A stretch of DNA of 64,000 nucleotides from a virus: the IMG/VR virus record IMGVR_UViG_3300020187_003007, positions 1 through 64,000 of that record; one strand, given 5' to 3'. Shown one piece after another: positions 22,460 to 32,621 of this stretch; positions within the stretch are counted from its first letter, which is position 1; each line of letters opens with the position of its first letter. The notes under the pieces were generated by a model. The model saw nothing but the letters and a program-made list of their open reading frames with translations, had not been told where the DNA came from and did not search any database. Made by a program: the position numbers and the translations under genes.

Positions 22460-25400
22460 ATGGCCGGTAACAGAAAATTTCACAATAAATTCCACTCTGC
22501 GAATCATCACACGCTTCCTAGTCCTCATATAATAGATAGCGGGTTAGATCCTATTGCTAGTCATGACTTTCCTTTCATTGGAGACTTCGTCCTTAATGGT
22601 ACAGTTAGCTCTAGTAATAACTACGCTCTTAATAACGGTGGTATTAGAGCAGTAACACTCGACTCAGTCACTCACGGTTTATCTGCACCGGCAGGTTGGA
22701 ATGTATTTAGAGATAGTACATACATTGATGGTGATGTCACAATCACGGGTAATCTCAGCGCATTAGGGCAGTTGACATATTTAAATACTCAGGTTCACGT
22801 TACTAGCGCGACTGAGATTGAAGTACAAGCTGATAATAGCAACGGTAAGACAGTAGGACTACTCGTAGATCAACACGGTAGTAATGACGTTGTACATATC
22901 AAAAATGACGGTCAATCGACATTACTGATAACCGGGTCAGCTGCTAATGATGAAGAGCGTGGAGGTTGGTTAGGTATTAATCTTGCTTCTCTATCTGCTC
23001 GTGATATAACACGACCTAATCAAAGAATGACTATAGTCGGTAGTGTATCTGTAGTGCCTGATCCAATAGAAGTAGCAGATCAACTAAGTCAAAAGGACCC
23101 GGGAACAACTGGCTCACTCTATATAGAAGGTGGACTACATGTTAATGATGCTACATATCTCGATCAAGTCACGATAGATACGACTGACGGTAAGTTTCTA
23201 GTTAGTGGTAATAATAATGACGGTAGTGCTAATATATTTGAAGTAGAAGTACCGACACATTTAGATAGAACCCATATTGATACAAGTGACGGTGTATTTA
23301 CGGTCAGTGGTAGCACATCAATGGATGTTGACGTACCGAGTGATTTTTCAGGTCATGCAGATTTAGATTCAGTTCATATTGATGTAACAAAAGGAAACTT
23401 TGTGGTTAGCGGAAGCAACAACAAAATGTACATCAACACAGCAGGTGGATTAGATGTAAATACATACACTCAACTTGACAAGACGGAGATCAATACAAGT
23501 GACGGTAACTTTAATGTTATTGGTCCGAATACGATAACTTTTAATAACTCTGGAGGTCTAGATGTACAGCATCACACTAGATTAGATCAAGTAACTATTG
23601 ATACTACTGATGGTGTATTGTTAGTTAGTGGAACCGGTACACCAGGGCAGGAAAACAAAGTTGATATTGATGTACCTATCGAACTCGACCGGACAACAAT
23701 TGATACGTCTGATGGTGATCTTATTATTACTGGATCAGAAACAGTTTTAATTGACGCAACATCAGGTGTTTACATTGATTCACATACAAGATTAGACCAA
23801 GTAACGATTGACACGACTGATGGTAAGTTGTTAGTTAGTGGTATAGGGGTGCCAGGATTTGAGAATCCAGTCGATATTGATGTACCTGTCCATATGGATA
23901 GAGTAACAATTGACACGACAGATGGTAAGTTGTTAGTTACCGGAAACGGGATTGCTGGATTTGAAAACATAGTAGATATTGATGTACCTATTGAACTTGA
24001 TAGGACTAACATAGACACCACAGATGGTGACTTAACTATCACTGGTGACAATGCTGTTATAATCGACTCACTCTCCGGAGTAGATATCGATACTCATACT
24101 AGAGTAGATCAACTCACAGTCGATACATCTGATGGTGAGATGTTAATTGAAGGTAGTAATATACTAGATGTTGATGTAGATGCCTCTTTCCTTGATAATA
24201 CTATCTCGGCTAGAAATGTAATAATAGACACCCTACCTGGTACTGGAAATTTATTGATCCGTGGAGGTGGTAGAGTTGATGTTAATACTGAAACATATTT
24301 TGATAATCCAGTTGAGCTAGACAGGGTAACTATTGACACGACTGACGGTGAGTTTATAATAACGAACCCTTCTACAGGATTCTTTAATAGAAATAAGATG
24401 AGAGTAGAGGTACCACTGCTAGTGGAATCACTAACAGCTACTTCAGATTTATCACCTATATTAATAACTGGTAGCAACAATACGATATTCGATACAGAGG
24501 TGATTTTTAATCAACCAGTAACAATTAATAATCTTCTAGATATTCCAGGTGATATAACTGCTGGTAATATATCAATTTCCGGTACAGCGCTTCTGAGCCG
24601 CACCGAGATTGATACCAGTACAGGTACATTTGTAGTTACAGGTAGCAACTCGACCTCAATTAGAACAGATGCTGAATTCACACAGAATGTCCATATATTA
24701 GGAGATTTAAGAGTTGATGGTAATGCATATTTGAGTGCCGGTAGTGGTGGTAATATTAATATCGGTGATTCAGATAACGATAATATAATCTTTCATGCTG
24801 ATGTTAACAGTAATGTACTACCCAACATAACTGATACGTACTCTCTAGGATCAACTAGTAAGAGATGGATGAGTGTTCATAGTTTATCCTGTTTGGTAGA
24901 TTACTTAGCTGTTACACAGAACTTCGCATTAGAGGGTGACTTAGATGTAAACGGTACTACGACTTTAGATGAAGTAGTGATCGATACGACTGATGGAGAG
25001 TTTGTTGTAAGCGGATATAATAGATCACATATACACACCAACTTATCAACATACGATGGTATTTCTGCTTCTGGTGGACCGTGGAGGTTTGGTGACTTTG
25101 ATGAGATAAAATACGCATCACCTGGTTATGTAAATTATGAAGGTATAGACAACTGGGATACAGGCGCTGTATTAAACCATCCATTTAGAGTAGATACACG
25201 CTCACTTTTTCAACAAGGATTAACAGCGTTCGGACCGGTACAAGTCGGAGAGCTTCCAGCTGGTGTCACAGATGAACTAACAGAACCTACATTTGAGGTA
25301 CTAGGAAACATGCACCTAAGAGGTGGTAATCTGAAAATCACTAGTGATATCAGACATTTAGAGGACGAGGATACGTTAATTAGATTCTCACCGGATAAGA

Positions 25401-28400
25401 TAGAACTTCGAGCCGGTGATGCACCTTTGTTAACTTTGGAGGAGAAGCCTGACTCTGTAGGAAACAATGCAGTACATATTGGTGCCACTGACCAGCCAGC
25501 GGACTTAACATTATATAAAGATTTAAGCGGCGAACAACCTGGTATTTTATATGACAGTACTGATGGTAGTGTTGAGATACACGGAAATGTTGGCATATTT
25601 GGAGCTAATGAATCATCGGAAATTATCGGGGATGGAATTGATGTTCACGGTAGCGTTAGGGTAACAGAGACGTTATCAGCAAGGAATTTAATAGTTGATT
25701 ATATAACTGTACAGGAAAGTTCATATGGTAATATAGGTGGTCAAATAGGTGGTGCAGCAGAAATGAGCACATTGTCTGGTACTGCAGTATTTGGACATGT
25801 GACAACAGAGTGGGTGAATGGAGAAACACAGTCCTTTACTGGTACTGACATTGGTATCGAATTTGATCTCGAGAACGATGACCAAGGAGACATACAAAAA
25901 TTATACTCATTCACATTTGAAGCAGTGTCGGCAGACGAGTTGAGAGGTGTTAAGGTAGGTGACACTCAATCAACAACATATCAATTTGTAGCCAAATGGG
26001 ATCAATATTACACTCAAGCCTTTGTAAATGAGGTCGAGTATGGTATAATTCATACATCTGAACAGCCCTTTGTAGACGTCAAGTCTGTGGTATTATCCGC
26101 TCACGACGTACCAACAAACGAGAGAATTGTTAAGATAGTACTACAACCATCTGCTGACATTAAGTTTTGGGCTCATAATATATTAGTTCAAGATAAACCG
26201 CAGAGATTAGATACAGTAACTACAGCTGATTTTGACGTCAATGGAGGTTTGACTATTAACGGTCATACTTCTGCGGATGGTGACATCGTAGCTACTGGTG
26301 ATGTGTATGTGAGTGGTGGATCTATTTTTGATAAAGATGTACACATAAGAGGTGATTTAAGAGTAGATGGTAATGCATATCTTAGTGCTGGGGCTAGTGG
26401 TATAATCAATGTAGGTGATAACGCTAATGACGGTGTAGTATTCAATGCAGATATTCACAGCTCATTCATTCCAGACGAGCATCAATTACATGATCTCGGA
26501 ACAACCGGTGCAGAGTGGAAGAAGTTACATGTCAAGGATATATCAGCATCAAATAGCATTAATTGGAATGGTGGTAACTCTTTACAATCAAATAGTGTTT
26601 ATTCGAGTGTTTGTGCTACTAGTGCGGAATGGGATTCAGTTTACTCGAGTGTGCGTACTACAAGTGCTAACTGGGACAACGTTTACACAGATGTTTCTGA
26701 AACGAGTGCTAACTGGGACAGTGTTTACACAGACGTTTCTGAAACGAGTGCGGAATGGGATTCAGTTTACTCGAGTGTATGTGCTACGAGCAGTGAATGG
26801 GATTCAGTTTACTCGAGCGTTTGTGCTACGAGCAGTGAATGGGATTCAGTTTACTCAAGCGTTCTATCAACGAGCGCTGAATGGGATAGCGTTTATACAG
26901 ATGTTTCTGAAACGAGTGCGGAATGGGATAGCGTTTATACAGACGTATCCAATACTAGCGCTGAGTGGGATAGTGTTTATACAGACGTATCTGAAACAAG
27001 CGGAGATTGGAATAGCGTTTATACAGACGTATCTAATACTAGTGCTGAATGGAATTCAGTTTATTCAAGCGTTTGTGCCACAAGTAGTGAGTGGGATAGC
27101 GTTTATACAGATGTTTCTGAAACGAGTGCGGAATGGGATAGCGTTTATACAGACGTATCCAATACTAGCGCTGAATGGGATGGGGCGTATAGTTTCGTTA
27201 GTAGTGACAGTGCTACCAACAATACCGATTACAATCAAACACACTTTGTTAACGCTAGTGGTGACACGATTGTAGGAAGCTTATATATTACTGGAGACCT
27301 TAGAGTTGATGGCAATACATATCTAAGTGGTGGTACTGGTGGTGTTATTAATGTGGGAGACGACGCAGCTGATATCGTATCATTTAATGCGGATATCGGA
27401 TCAAGTTTAACACCTGATATGCATGGTACATTCGATCTCGGATCAGCAACACAAGCCTGGAGAGACATACACACAACTGGGGATATAGTGTGGAACGGTG
27501 GTAGTTCGATCAATAGCAATAGTGTATATAGCTTTATCAATACAACCAGTGGAGACGAGGGGTATGCAACGTTATCTGCGTATAAGGATAATAGATATGT
27601 ATTGAGACATGATCAGGTACCTGATTTAGCTATCACGAATGTATATCGTGTTTCTAATAGCTCGTTAGTAGGTACTCTGCAATCCAATATACATCGTGGA
27701 GATATTGTACTGGTTAACGACACCGAGGATAATATAATAGCAATCGCGGATCATCCTACAGGAGATTATAACTCTGATACTCATGAATATTTCGGGTATG
27801 AGAAGCTTTTTGCTCCAGGTAATATGGTTAGGTTTATCAATGGTAAGCAAGGACCTAGTGTAACGTTCACAACAGATGATTTTGATTTCTCTGCATCAAC
27901 GAATAAGTTCGTGTTGCAGAGTGATATAGATACATGGAACAGTAACTATAATAGCGTAAATACAACGAGTGCTGAGTGGGATAGTGTTTATTCGAGTGTT
28001 GAGGCAGCAAGTGCTGGTTGGAACAACACACAATCCACTGTAGAACAATTGAGCGCAGCTTGGGAAGAGAGTGCTGACATTCAATTAGTAGCAGATGATG
28101 TTGCTGTGATGGGATCAGTGAGCGGAGATTGGAACCTAATACAATCCACTGTAGAACAATTAAGTGCTGAGTGGGAAGAGAGTGCTGACATTCAATTAGT
28201 AGCAGATGATGTTGCTGTGATGGGATCAGTGAGCGGTGATTGGAATAGTGTTTATACAGACGTATCTGAAACAAGCGGTGATTGGAATTCGGTTTATACA
28301 GACGTATCTGAAACAAGCGGAGATTGGAATAGTGTTTATACAGACGTATCTGAAACAAGCGGTGATTGGAATTCGGTTTATACTGACGTATCTGAAACAA

Positions 28401-31204
28401 GCGGTGATTGGGACAGTGTCCATTCAAGTGTATTATCTACAAGCGGAGACTGGAATTCAGTTTATACTGACGTATCTGAGACAAGCGGTGAGTGGAATTC
28501 AGTTTATTCGAGCGTCCTAACCACAAGTGGAGATTGGAACTCAGTACATGCAAGCGTTCTAGCTACAAGTGGAGATTGGAACTCAGTACATGCAAGTGTT
28601 TTGACGACAAGTGCTAATTGGGATAGTGTCCATGCAAGTGTTTTATCTACGAGTGCTAATTGGAATTCAGTTTACACAGACGTTTCTGAAACAAGCGGAG
28701 ATTGGAATAGTGTTTATACAGACGTATCTGAAACAAGCGGTGATTGGGATTCAGTTTACTCAAGTGTACTTACGACAAGCGCTGATTGGAATTCAGTATA
28801 CACAGACGTTTCTGAAACTAGCGCGGAATGGAATTCAGTATACACAGACGTTTCCGAGACGAGCGGAGATTGGAATTCAGTATACACAGACGTTTCCGAG
28901 ACGAGCGGAGATTGGAATTCAGTATACACAGACGTTTCCGAGACGAGCGGAGATTGGAATAGTGCTTACACAGACGTTTCTGAAACTAGCGCGGAATGGA
29001 ATTCGGTATACACAGACGTTTCTGAGACAAGTGGTGAGTGGGATTCAGTTTACTCGAGCGTTTGTGCTACTAGTGCTGAATGGGATAGTGTTTACAGTTA
29101 TATTAATGTGGCTAGTGGTGATTACGGTATAGCGACTTTAGGATCTGATGGTAAGTTAGATGAAGCCTTGGTACCTAATCTTAGTATATCGGATGTATAT
29201 GTAGTGACGTATGCATCTCAGGTTGAAGCTTTATGTAATGGGTCACTACAAGGTGATGTTAATATCGAGCGAGGAGATGTTATTATAGTAACAACTGATG
29301 AACACAGTCTAATATCACTTGTTGATAATCCAGGAGGTGTATATAATACAGGCTTCGATACATTCACAGGCTTTACAAAACTAGCAACAGCTACTGATTT
29401 TATAAAGACCATTAATGGTAAGCAGGGTTATAACGTAACTCTTAATCCAGACGATCTTGATGATTATCAAACCGCACATAAATTCACCACTCAAGAGCAG
29501 AAGGATAATTGGGATAGTACTTACAATAGTGTTTGTGCTACAAGTGCTGAATGGGATAGCGTTTATACAGACGTATCTGAAACTAGTGCTGAGTGGGATG
29601 GTGCATATAGCTTTACAAGTAGTGATAGTGCTACTAACAATACAGACTACAATCAAACACACTTTGTTAATGCTAGTGGTGACACGATCACTGGACTTCT
29701 TTCAGTAACTGGGTTAACAGATGTCAGAACATTAAGTGCTATTGATATTGGTGTGAGTGATAGTGTGAGTGTTTCTGGTAACGTACATATCCTGGGAGAC
29801 TTGACAGTTGATGGTAACGCTTATTTGAGTGCAGGAGCGAGTGGTAGTATCAATGTAGGAGATTCAGCTGATGATAATGTAATATTTAATGCTGATATCA
29901 GTAGTGATTTACTTCCAGACATAACCAACACATACAACCTAGGATCTACATTACAGGAATGGAGTACTATTCATGTAGTATCTGCTTATGTGTTAGAACA
30001 AGAAATATATAATTTAAATGTAACAGGCACGACTAATCTATCTGGTAAATCGGATCAAGGGCCAGGTGTAATAATAACAGGTAATCCGACTGGGATATTT
30101 GATGAAAACGAACCGGGGTTTTTATATCGTAATGGAGATTATATGCTACCAGATGTTGATATCACTGGTGATGTAGTATTACATGGCAGTCTATCAGCTG
30201 ACAATGCACATATATACTCATTAACGGCGAGTAACTTCATGGCAGAGTATCAGCGATTGGTAATCAATGATGGAGACTTAGAGCTTTGGAACGGTAATGT
30301 ACGTCAACGTGGTGGAAATATATTAATCGAGAGTGATATAGGTCATATAGATGATGAGAATACATACATAAGATTTCAACAAGATCAAATAAAAATTGTT
30401 GCTCATGATTTGAACATGATTCAATTCAATGAATATCCTGTTGATGATGATATTATTATCATCGGTGATAGTGCGGATGCTGTAGACGTCAGGATACAAA
30501 ATCCAACAGATTTAAATACGTTATTTATCAACGGTGATAACGCATACATCGGTATAGGTACAGACACGCCGGAATGTAAATTACATGTAATTGGTGGTAT
30601 CAAGATTGAAGCAACCGACTACACTAAACCTGGACTTGATGTTTCCGAAACCGGTGCACTCTTATTACCTGTAGGTGATACATACGCTCGGTATGATGCT
30701 CCTGGATCAATTAGATGGAACAGTGAACTAGAACGATATGAAGGTTGGTGGCAAGACAAAGATGACACAGGTTACGGGTACTGGGTTAGCTTGAGTGATC
30801 TACAGGATGCGGATGGAGATTCTGGAGTATTAGTCAATCACGGTGGTGAAGACATAGACATGGTCACAATATTCACTGCTGGTTGTACTGCGATGACCGT
30901 TTATCCTGATCAAACAGTCGCGTTCGCTGGTGATATACAGTTTGATAATATAACGGTTTATGATAGTGATAGTGTGACAGGTCCATTATCAGCCACTAGT
31001 GAATTCATATATCTAAAGGTTAACGGTAAGGACCGAGCTATTAGATTATGGGAAACACCTGCTGATACTCGTGAAGATCTAGTAACACTACATGGTGAGA
31101 ATATAACCGAATTAGGCGATGATTGTGGTCTTGGATTACTCGGAAATATACCAATGCAAACAATAAGTGCCCAAAACGTTCTAACTTCCCCACCAACACA
31201 ATAA
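22460..31204 (+). CDS. Giant repeat-rich tail fibre protein
   Basis: 2914 residues. In order: N-terminal region with LSAL/GLLVDQ motifs (about 80-215); a block of L-D-x-V-x-I-D-T-T-D-G repeats (about 234-640); a first GDLRVDGNAYLSAG module (about 744-811); a mixed region to about 1290; a second module (about 1294-1359); 14 Trp repeats (about 1383-1577); a third module (about 1609-1674); two 37-residue repeats and about 21 Trp repeats (about 1858-2217); an NGKQGYNV segment; a fourth module (about 2443-2510); and a unique C-terminus. The GDLRVDGNAYL module occurs in fibres of marine T4-like phages. Trp repeats space hydrophobics 3-4-3-4, so a trimeric coiled-coil shaft is likely. It is a long receptor-binding or whisker-type fibre. 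Confidence 0.75.
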   Translation: MAGNRKFHNKFHSANHHTLPSPHIIDSGLDPIASHDFPFIGDFVLNGTVSSSNNYALNNGGIRAVTLDSVTHGLSAPAGWNVFRDSTYIDGDVTITGNLSALGQLTYLNTQVHVTSATEIEVQADNSNGKTVGLLVDQHGSNDVVHIKNDGQSTLLITGSAANDEERGGWLGINLASLSARDITRPNQRMTIVGSVSVVPDPIEVADQLSQKDPGTTGSLYIEGGLHVNDATYLDQVTIDTTDGKFLVSGNNNDGSANIFEVEVPTHLDRTHIDTSDGVFTVSGSTSMDVDVPSDFSGHADLDSVHIDVTKGNFVVSGSNNKMYINTAGGLDVNTYTQLDKTEINTSDGNFNVIGPNTITFNNSGGLDVQHHTRLDQVTIDTTDGVLLVSGTGTPGQENKVDIDVPIELDRTTIDTSDGDLIITGSETVLIDATSGVYIDSHTRLDQVTIDTTDGKLLVSGIGVPGFENPVDIDVPVHMDRVTIDTTDGKLLVTGNGIAGFENIVDIDVPIELDRTNIDTTDGDLTITGDNAVIIDSLSGVDIDTHTRVDQLTVDTSDGEMLIEGSNILDVDVDASFLDNTISARNVIIDTLPGTGNLLIRGGGRVDVNTETYFDNPVELDRVTIDTTDGEFIITNPSTGFFNRNKMRVEVPLLVESLTATSDLSPILITGSNNTIFDTEVIFNQPVTINNLLDIPGDITAGNISISGTALLSRTEIDTSTGTFVVTGSNSTSIRTDAEFTQNVHILGDLRVDGNAYLSAGSGGNINIGDSDNDNIIFHADVNSNVLPNITDTYSLGSTSKRWMSVHSLSCLVDYLAVTQNFALEGDLDVNGTTTLDEVVIDTTDGEFVVSGYNRSHIHTNLSTYDGISASGGPWRFGDFDEIKYASPGYVNYEGIDNWDTGAVLNHPFRVDTRSLFQQGLTAFGPVQVGELPAGVTDELTEPTFEVLGNMHLRGGNLKITSDIRHLEDEDTLIRFSPDKIELRAGDAPLLTLEEKPDSVGNNAVHIGATDQPADLTLYKDLSGEQPGILYDSTDGSVEIHGNVGIFGANESSEIIGDGIDVHGSVRVTETLSARNLIVDYITVQESSYGNIGGQIGGAAEMSTLSGTAVFGHVTTEWVNGETQSFTGTDIGIEFDLENDDQGDIQKLYSFTFEAVSADELRGVKVGDTQSTTYQFVAKWDQYYTQAFVNEVEYGIIHTSEQPFVDVKSVVLSAHDVPTNERIVKIVLQPSADIKFWAHNILVQDKPQRLDTVTTADFDVNGGLTINGHTSADGDIVATGDVYVSGGSIFDKDVHIRGDLRVDGNAYLSAGASGIINVGDNANDGVVFNADIHSSFIPDEHQLHDLGTTGAEWKKLHVKDISASNSINWNGGNSLQSNSVYSSVCATSAEWDSVYSSVRTTSANWDNVYTDVSETSANWDSVYTDVSETSAEWDSVYSSVCATSSEWDSVYSSVCATSSEWDSVYSSVLSTSAEWDSVYTDVSETSAEWDSVYTDVSNTSAEWDSVYTDVSETSGDWNSVYTDVSNTSAEWNSVYSSVCATSSEWDSVYTDVSETSAEWDSVYTDVSNTSAEWDGAYSFVSSDSATNNTDYNQTHFVNASGDTIVGSLYITGDLRVDGNTYLSGGTGGVINVGDDAADIVSFNADIGSSLTPDMHGTFDLGSATQAWRDIHTTGDIVWNGGSSINSNSVYSFINTTSGDEGYATLSAYKDNRYVLRHDQVPDLAITNVYRVSNSSLVGTLQSNIHRGDIVLVNDTEDNIIAIADHPTGDYNSDTHEYFGYEKLFAPGNMVRFINGKQGPSVTFTTDDFDFSASTNKFVLQSDIDTWNSNYNSVNTTSAEWDSVYSSVEAASAGWNNTQSTVEQLSAAWEESADIQLVADDVAVMGSVSGDWNLIQSTVEQLSAEWEESADIQLVADDVAVMGSVSGDWNSVYTDVSETSGDWNSVYTDVSETSGDWNSVYTDVSETSGDWNSVYTDVSETSGDWDSVHSSVLSTSGDWNSVYTDVSETSGEWNSVYSSVLTTSGDWNSVHASVLATSGDWNSVHASVLTTSANWDSVHASVLSTSANWNSVYTDVSETSGDWNSVYTDVSETSGDWDSVYSSVLTTSADWNSVYTDVSETSAEWNSVYTDVSETSGDWNSVYTDVSETSGDWNSVYTDVSETSGDWNSAYTDVSETSAEWNSVYTDVSETSGEWDSVYSSVCATSAEWDSVYSYINVASGDYGIATLGSDGKLDEALVPNLSISDVYVVTYASQVEALCNGSLQGDVNIERGDVIIVTTDEHSLISLVDNPGGVYNTGFDTFTGFTKLATATDFIKTINGKQGYNVTLNPDDLDDYQTAHKFTTQEQKDNWDSTYNSVCATSAEWDSVYTDVSETSAEWDGAYSFTSSDSATNNTDYNQTHFVNASGDTITGLLSVTGLTDVRTLSAIDIGVSDSVSVSGNVHILGDLTVDGNAYLSAGASGSINVGDSADDNVIFNADISSDLLPDITNTYNLGSTLQEWSTIHVVSAYVLEQEIYNLNVTGTTNLSGKSDQGPGVIITGNPTGIFDENEPGFLYRNGDYMLPDVDITGDVVLHGSLSADNAHIYSLTASNFMAEYQRLVINDGDLELWNGNVRQRGGNILIESDIGHIDDENTYIRFQQDQIKIVAHDLNMIQFNEYPVDDDIIIIGDSADAVDVRIQNPTDLNTLFINGDNAYIGIGTDTPECKLHVIGGIKIEATDYTKPGLDVSETGALLLPVGDTYARYDAPGSIRWNSELERYEGWWQDKDDTGYGYWVSLSDLQDADGDSGVLVNHGGEDIDMVTIFTAGCTAMTVYPDQTVAFAGDIQFDNITVYDSDSVTGPLSATSEFIYLKVNGKDRAIRLWETPADTREDLVTLHGENITELGDDCGLGLLGNIPMQTISAQNVLTSPPTQ
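23160..24370 (+). repeat. DTTDG repeats in the fibre shaft
   Basis: About ten or more copies of a roughly 30-40-codon unit containing L-D-(Q/R)-(V/T)-x-I-D-T-(T/S)-D-G followed by a short strand (LLVSG, LTITG, FVVSG). Spacing is regular but copies have diverged in DNA sequence, unlike the Trp repeats. Probably an elongated beta-structured shaft. Confidence 0.65.
26605..27190 (+). repeat. 42-bp tandem repeats, block 1 (14 copies)
   Basis: Fourteen 14-codon units of the form T-S-x-x-W-x-S-V-Y-x-x-V-x-x. Near-identical DNA copies recur, e.g. the tandem units encoding TSAEWDSVYTDV around 26880-26960 and 27100-27170. No spacers, so this is a coding tandem repeat rather than a CRISPR array. Confidence 0.9.
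28031..28252 (+). repeat. Two tandem 111-bp repeats
   Basis: A 37-codon unit (QSTVEQLSA, WEESADIQLVADDVAVMGS, VSGDWN) present twice back to back and nearly identical in DNA, inserted ahead of the second Trp-repeat block. Confidence 0.85.
28230..29112 (+). repeat. 42-bp tandem repeats, block 2 (about 21 copies)
   Basis: About 21 units of the Trp repeat. Three consecutive units at 28836-28961 are identical or nearly so over 42 nt, which indicates very recent unit duplication. Confidence 0.9.
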
Positions 31205-31207
31205 ATA
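31200..31207 (+). promoter_or_regulatory. T4-type late promoter
   Basis: AATAAATA overlapping the stop codon of the giant fibre gene, 9 nt before the ATG at 31217. Confidence 0.6.
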
Positions 31208-31216
31208 TATACACAT

Positions 31217-32575
31217 ATGGCTAAGAACTTTACAGATTTTCAAGAAATGGTCGGATCCTTCATCCCATCCGGAGCGACACACCTAACTGGACTCACAACA
31301 ACCGATACGACTACAGGAATGCATCTTGTTGGATATGAAAATGTTGAACCTCACGGCGAACGGCGGTTTACAGTTGAGAGTGTGTTATTAGCTGCTAGTG
31401 CCTATCACGTTGGTTTAGAGAATGTAGAGAATATATCTACAGCCGACTTGCTCAATGACACTACACTAACTGGAAATACATCCGCAGATAACCTGATGAT
31501 CCTCGGTAACTTAATTGTTGAGGGTGACACAGTACAGTTAAATACAGAAAGTTTTGCTACTAGCGCTTTTGAAGTAGAGAACAGTGGAACTACAATTGCC
31601 TTCTTAGTACGACAAACCGGTACTCAGCCAATAGCTAGATTTTTAGATGACCAAGACTTAGTGCTTGATGTCGCAGATGGTGGTTGGGTTGGAATTGGTG
31701 TTGAAGGTCAACAAAATGTACCATTGACCATAGCTGGTAATGTTAGCGCTACTGGTGAGATTTATGTCGGTGGTGAGGTTGACGGAAGGCATGTATATGA
31801 AGACGGATTGAAACTTGATGATATACAGAACCATGCCGATGTTACATCATATATGTTAAGTTCAGTTAGTACTAGACTGACAGAGTTGTCTTTAGAGCCA
31901 GAGTATCAAGGTATAACAGTAGCGAAAGGCTTTGATCTATTAGAGGACGGTGACAACTTCAAGAAAGTACCAACTTTATCAAGCTCTGATATCACCTTCA
32001 GCAAGGAAAAGATTGTCAGTATAGAAGACAATGCAGACGTTACAGGAGACCACAGTCAAGACATAACTTATAACTTAGTACCAGACGGTCCTTGGACCGG
32101 TGATATAGATACCACATTCGTAAAAATAACTAGTGCTGAGAAGATTAGACTAACAACAGTACGTGGTGTATCCGCCGGTGCAGGAGCTTTGTATAATGGT
32201 GATGGAGGTCAAGCGGATATAGGACCTAATGATATAGTACAATCTTATCATCAGGAATATCCTGATTTTTGGAGTACAGCAAACGAGATTGAGTACAGAA
32301 CAACAGTTGTTCCTCAAGCAAGCGCAGCTGTTAAGAATATCGGAGGTACTGATGAAGGATTAGCAGACGGACATGCAAATTTAAGCCATGTAACTGTTAC
32401 AGACTCTTTAACGGCAGAAGACTTTACCGCCACCGGTGATGTCAAACTAGGATCAACAGTGAGTGTTGTGAGTGGAGGAGAATGGGTACAAGGACTGACC
32501 CAGGATTTTGATATTGGTGGTACGGTTTTAAGATTTATAGACGGGATATTAGTTGATAGTTGGGACAATACATGA
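31217..32575 (+). CDS. Fibre protein, paralogue of neighbouring fibre genes
   Basis: 452 residues. The segment from about 90 to 185 (LMILGNLIVEGDTVQLNTES, IAFLVRQTGTQPIARFLDD, GGWVGIGV) parallels the N-terminal region of the giant fibre (GLLVDQHGSNDVVHI, RGGWLGINL). The C-terminus GLTQDFDIGGTVLRFIDGIL matches the C-terminal end of the 1367-residue fibre at 55844 (GITQDINIGGHVLHIVNGLI). It is likely a shorter fibre or distal subunit built from the same modules. Confidence 0.65.
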   Translation: MAKNFTDFQEMVGSFIPSGATHLTGLTTTDTTTGMHLVGYENVEPHGERRFTVESVLLAASAYHVGLENVENISTADLLNDTTLTGNTSADNLMILGNLIVEGDTVQLNTESFATSAFEVENSGTTIAFLVRQTGTQPIARFLDDQDLVLDVADGGWVGIGVEGQQNVPLTIAGNVSATGEIYVGGEVDGRHVYEDGLKLDDIQNHADVTSYMLSSVSTRLTELSLEPEYQGITVAKGFDLLEDGDNFKKVPTLSSSDITFSKEKIVSIEDNADVTGDHSQDITYNLVPDGPWTGDIDTTFVKITSAEKIRLTTVRGVSAGAGALYNGDGGQADIGPNDIVQSYHQEYPDFWSTANEIEYRTTVVPQASAAVKNIGGTDEGLADGHANLSHVTVTDSLTAEDFTATGDVKLGSTVSVVSGGEWVQGLTQDFDIGGTVLRFIDGILVDSWDNT

Positions 32576-32621
32576 CCCAACTAAGTAGCTAGTATTGCCG
32601 TTATGTGGAAAGTGAAGCATA

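Noticed and set aside
26605-27190. Regular 42-bp repeats considered as a CRISPR array
   Set aside because: Units are contiguous without spacers, translate in frame into a Trp-repeat protein and vary mainly at synonymous or coiled-coil surface positions.
26445-29662. Long open frames in other frames or on the other strand through the fibre repeats (for example 26445-27275, 27867-28427 minus, 28611-29132)
   Set aside because: The repeats are 42 bp, a multiple of three, so any stop-free unit stays open in every copy. The encoded peptides are monotonous (GIQFTQTFLKRA type) and lie over a well-supported gene.
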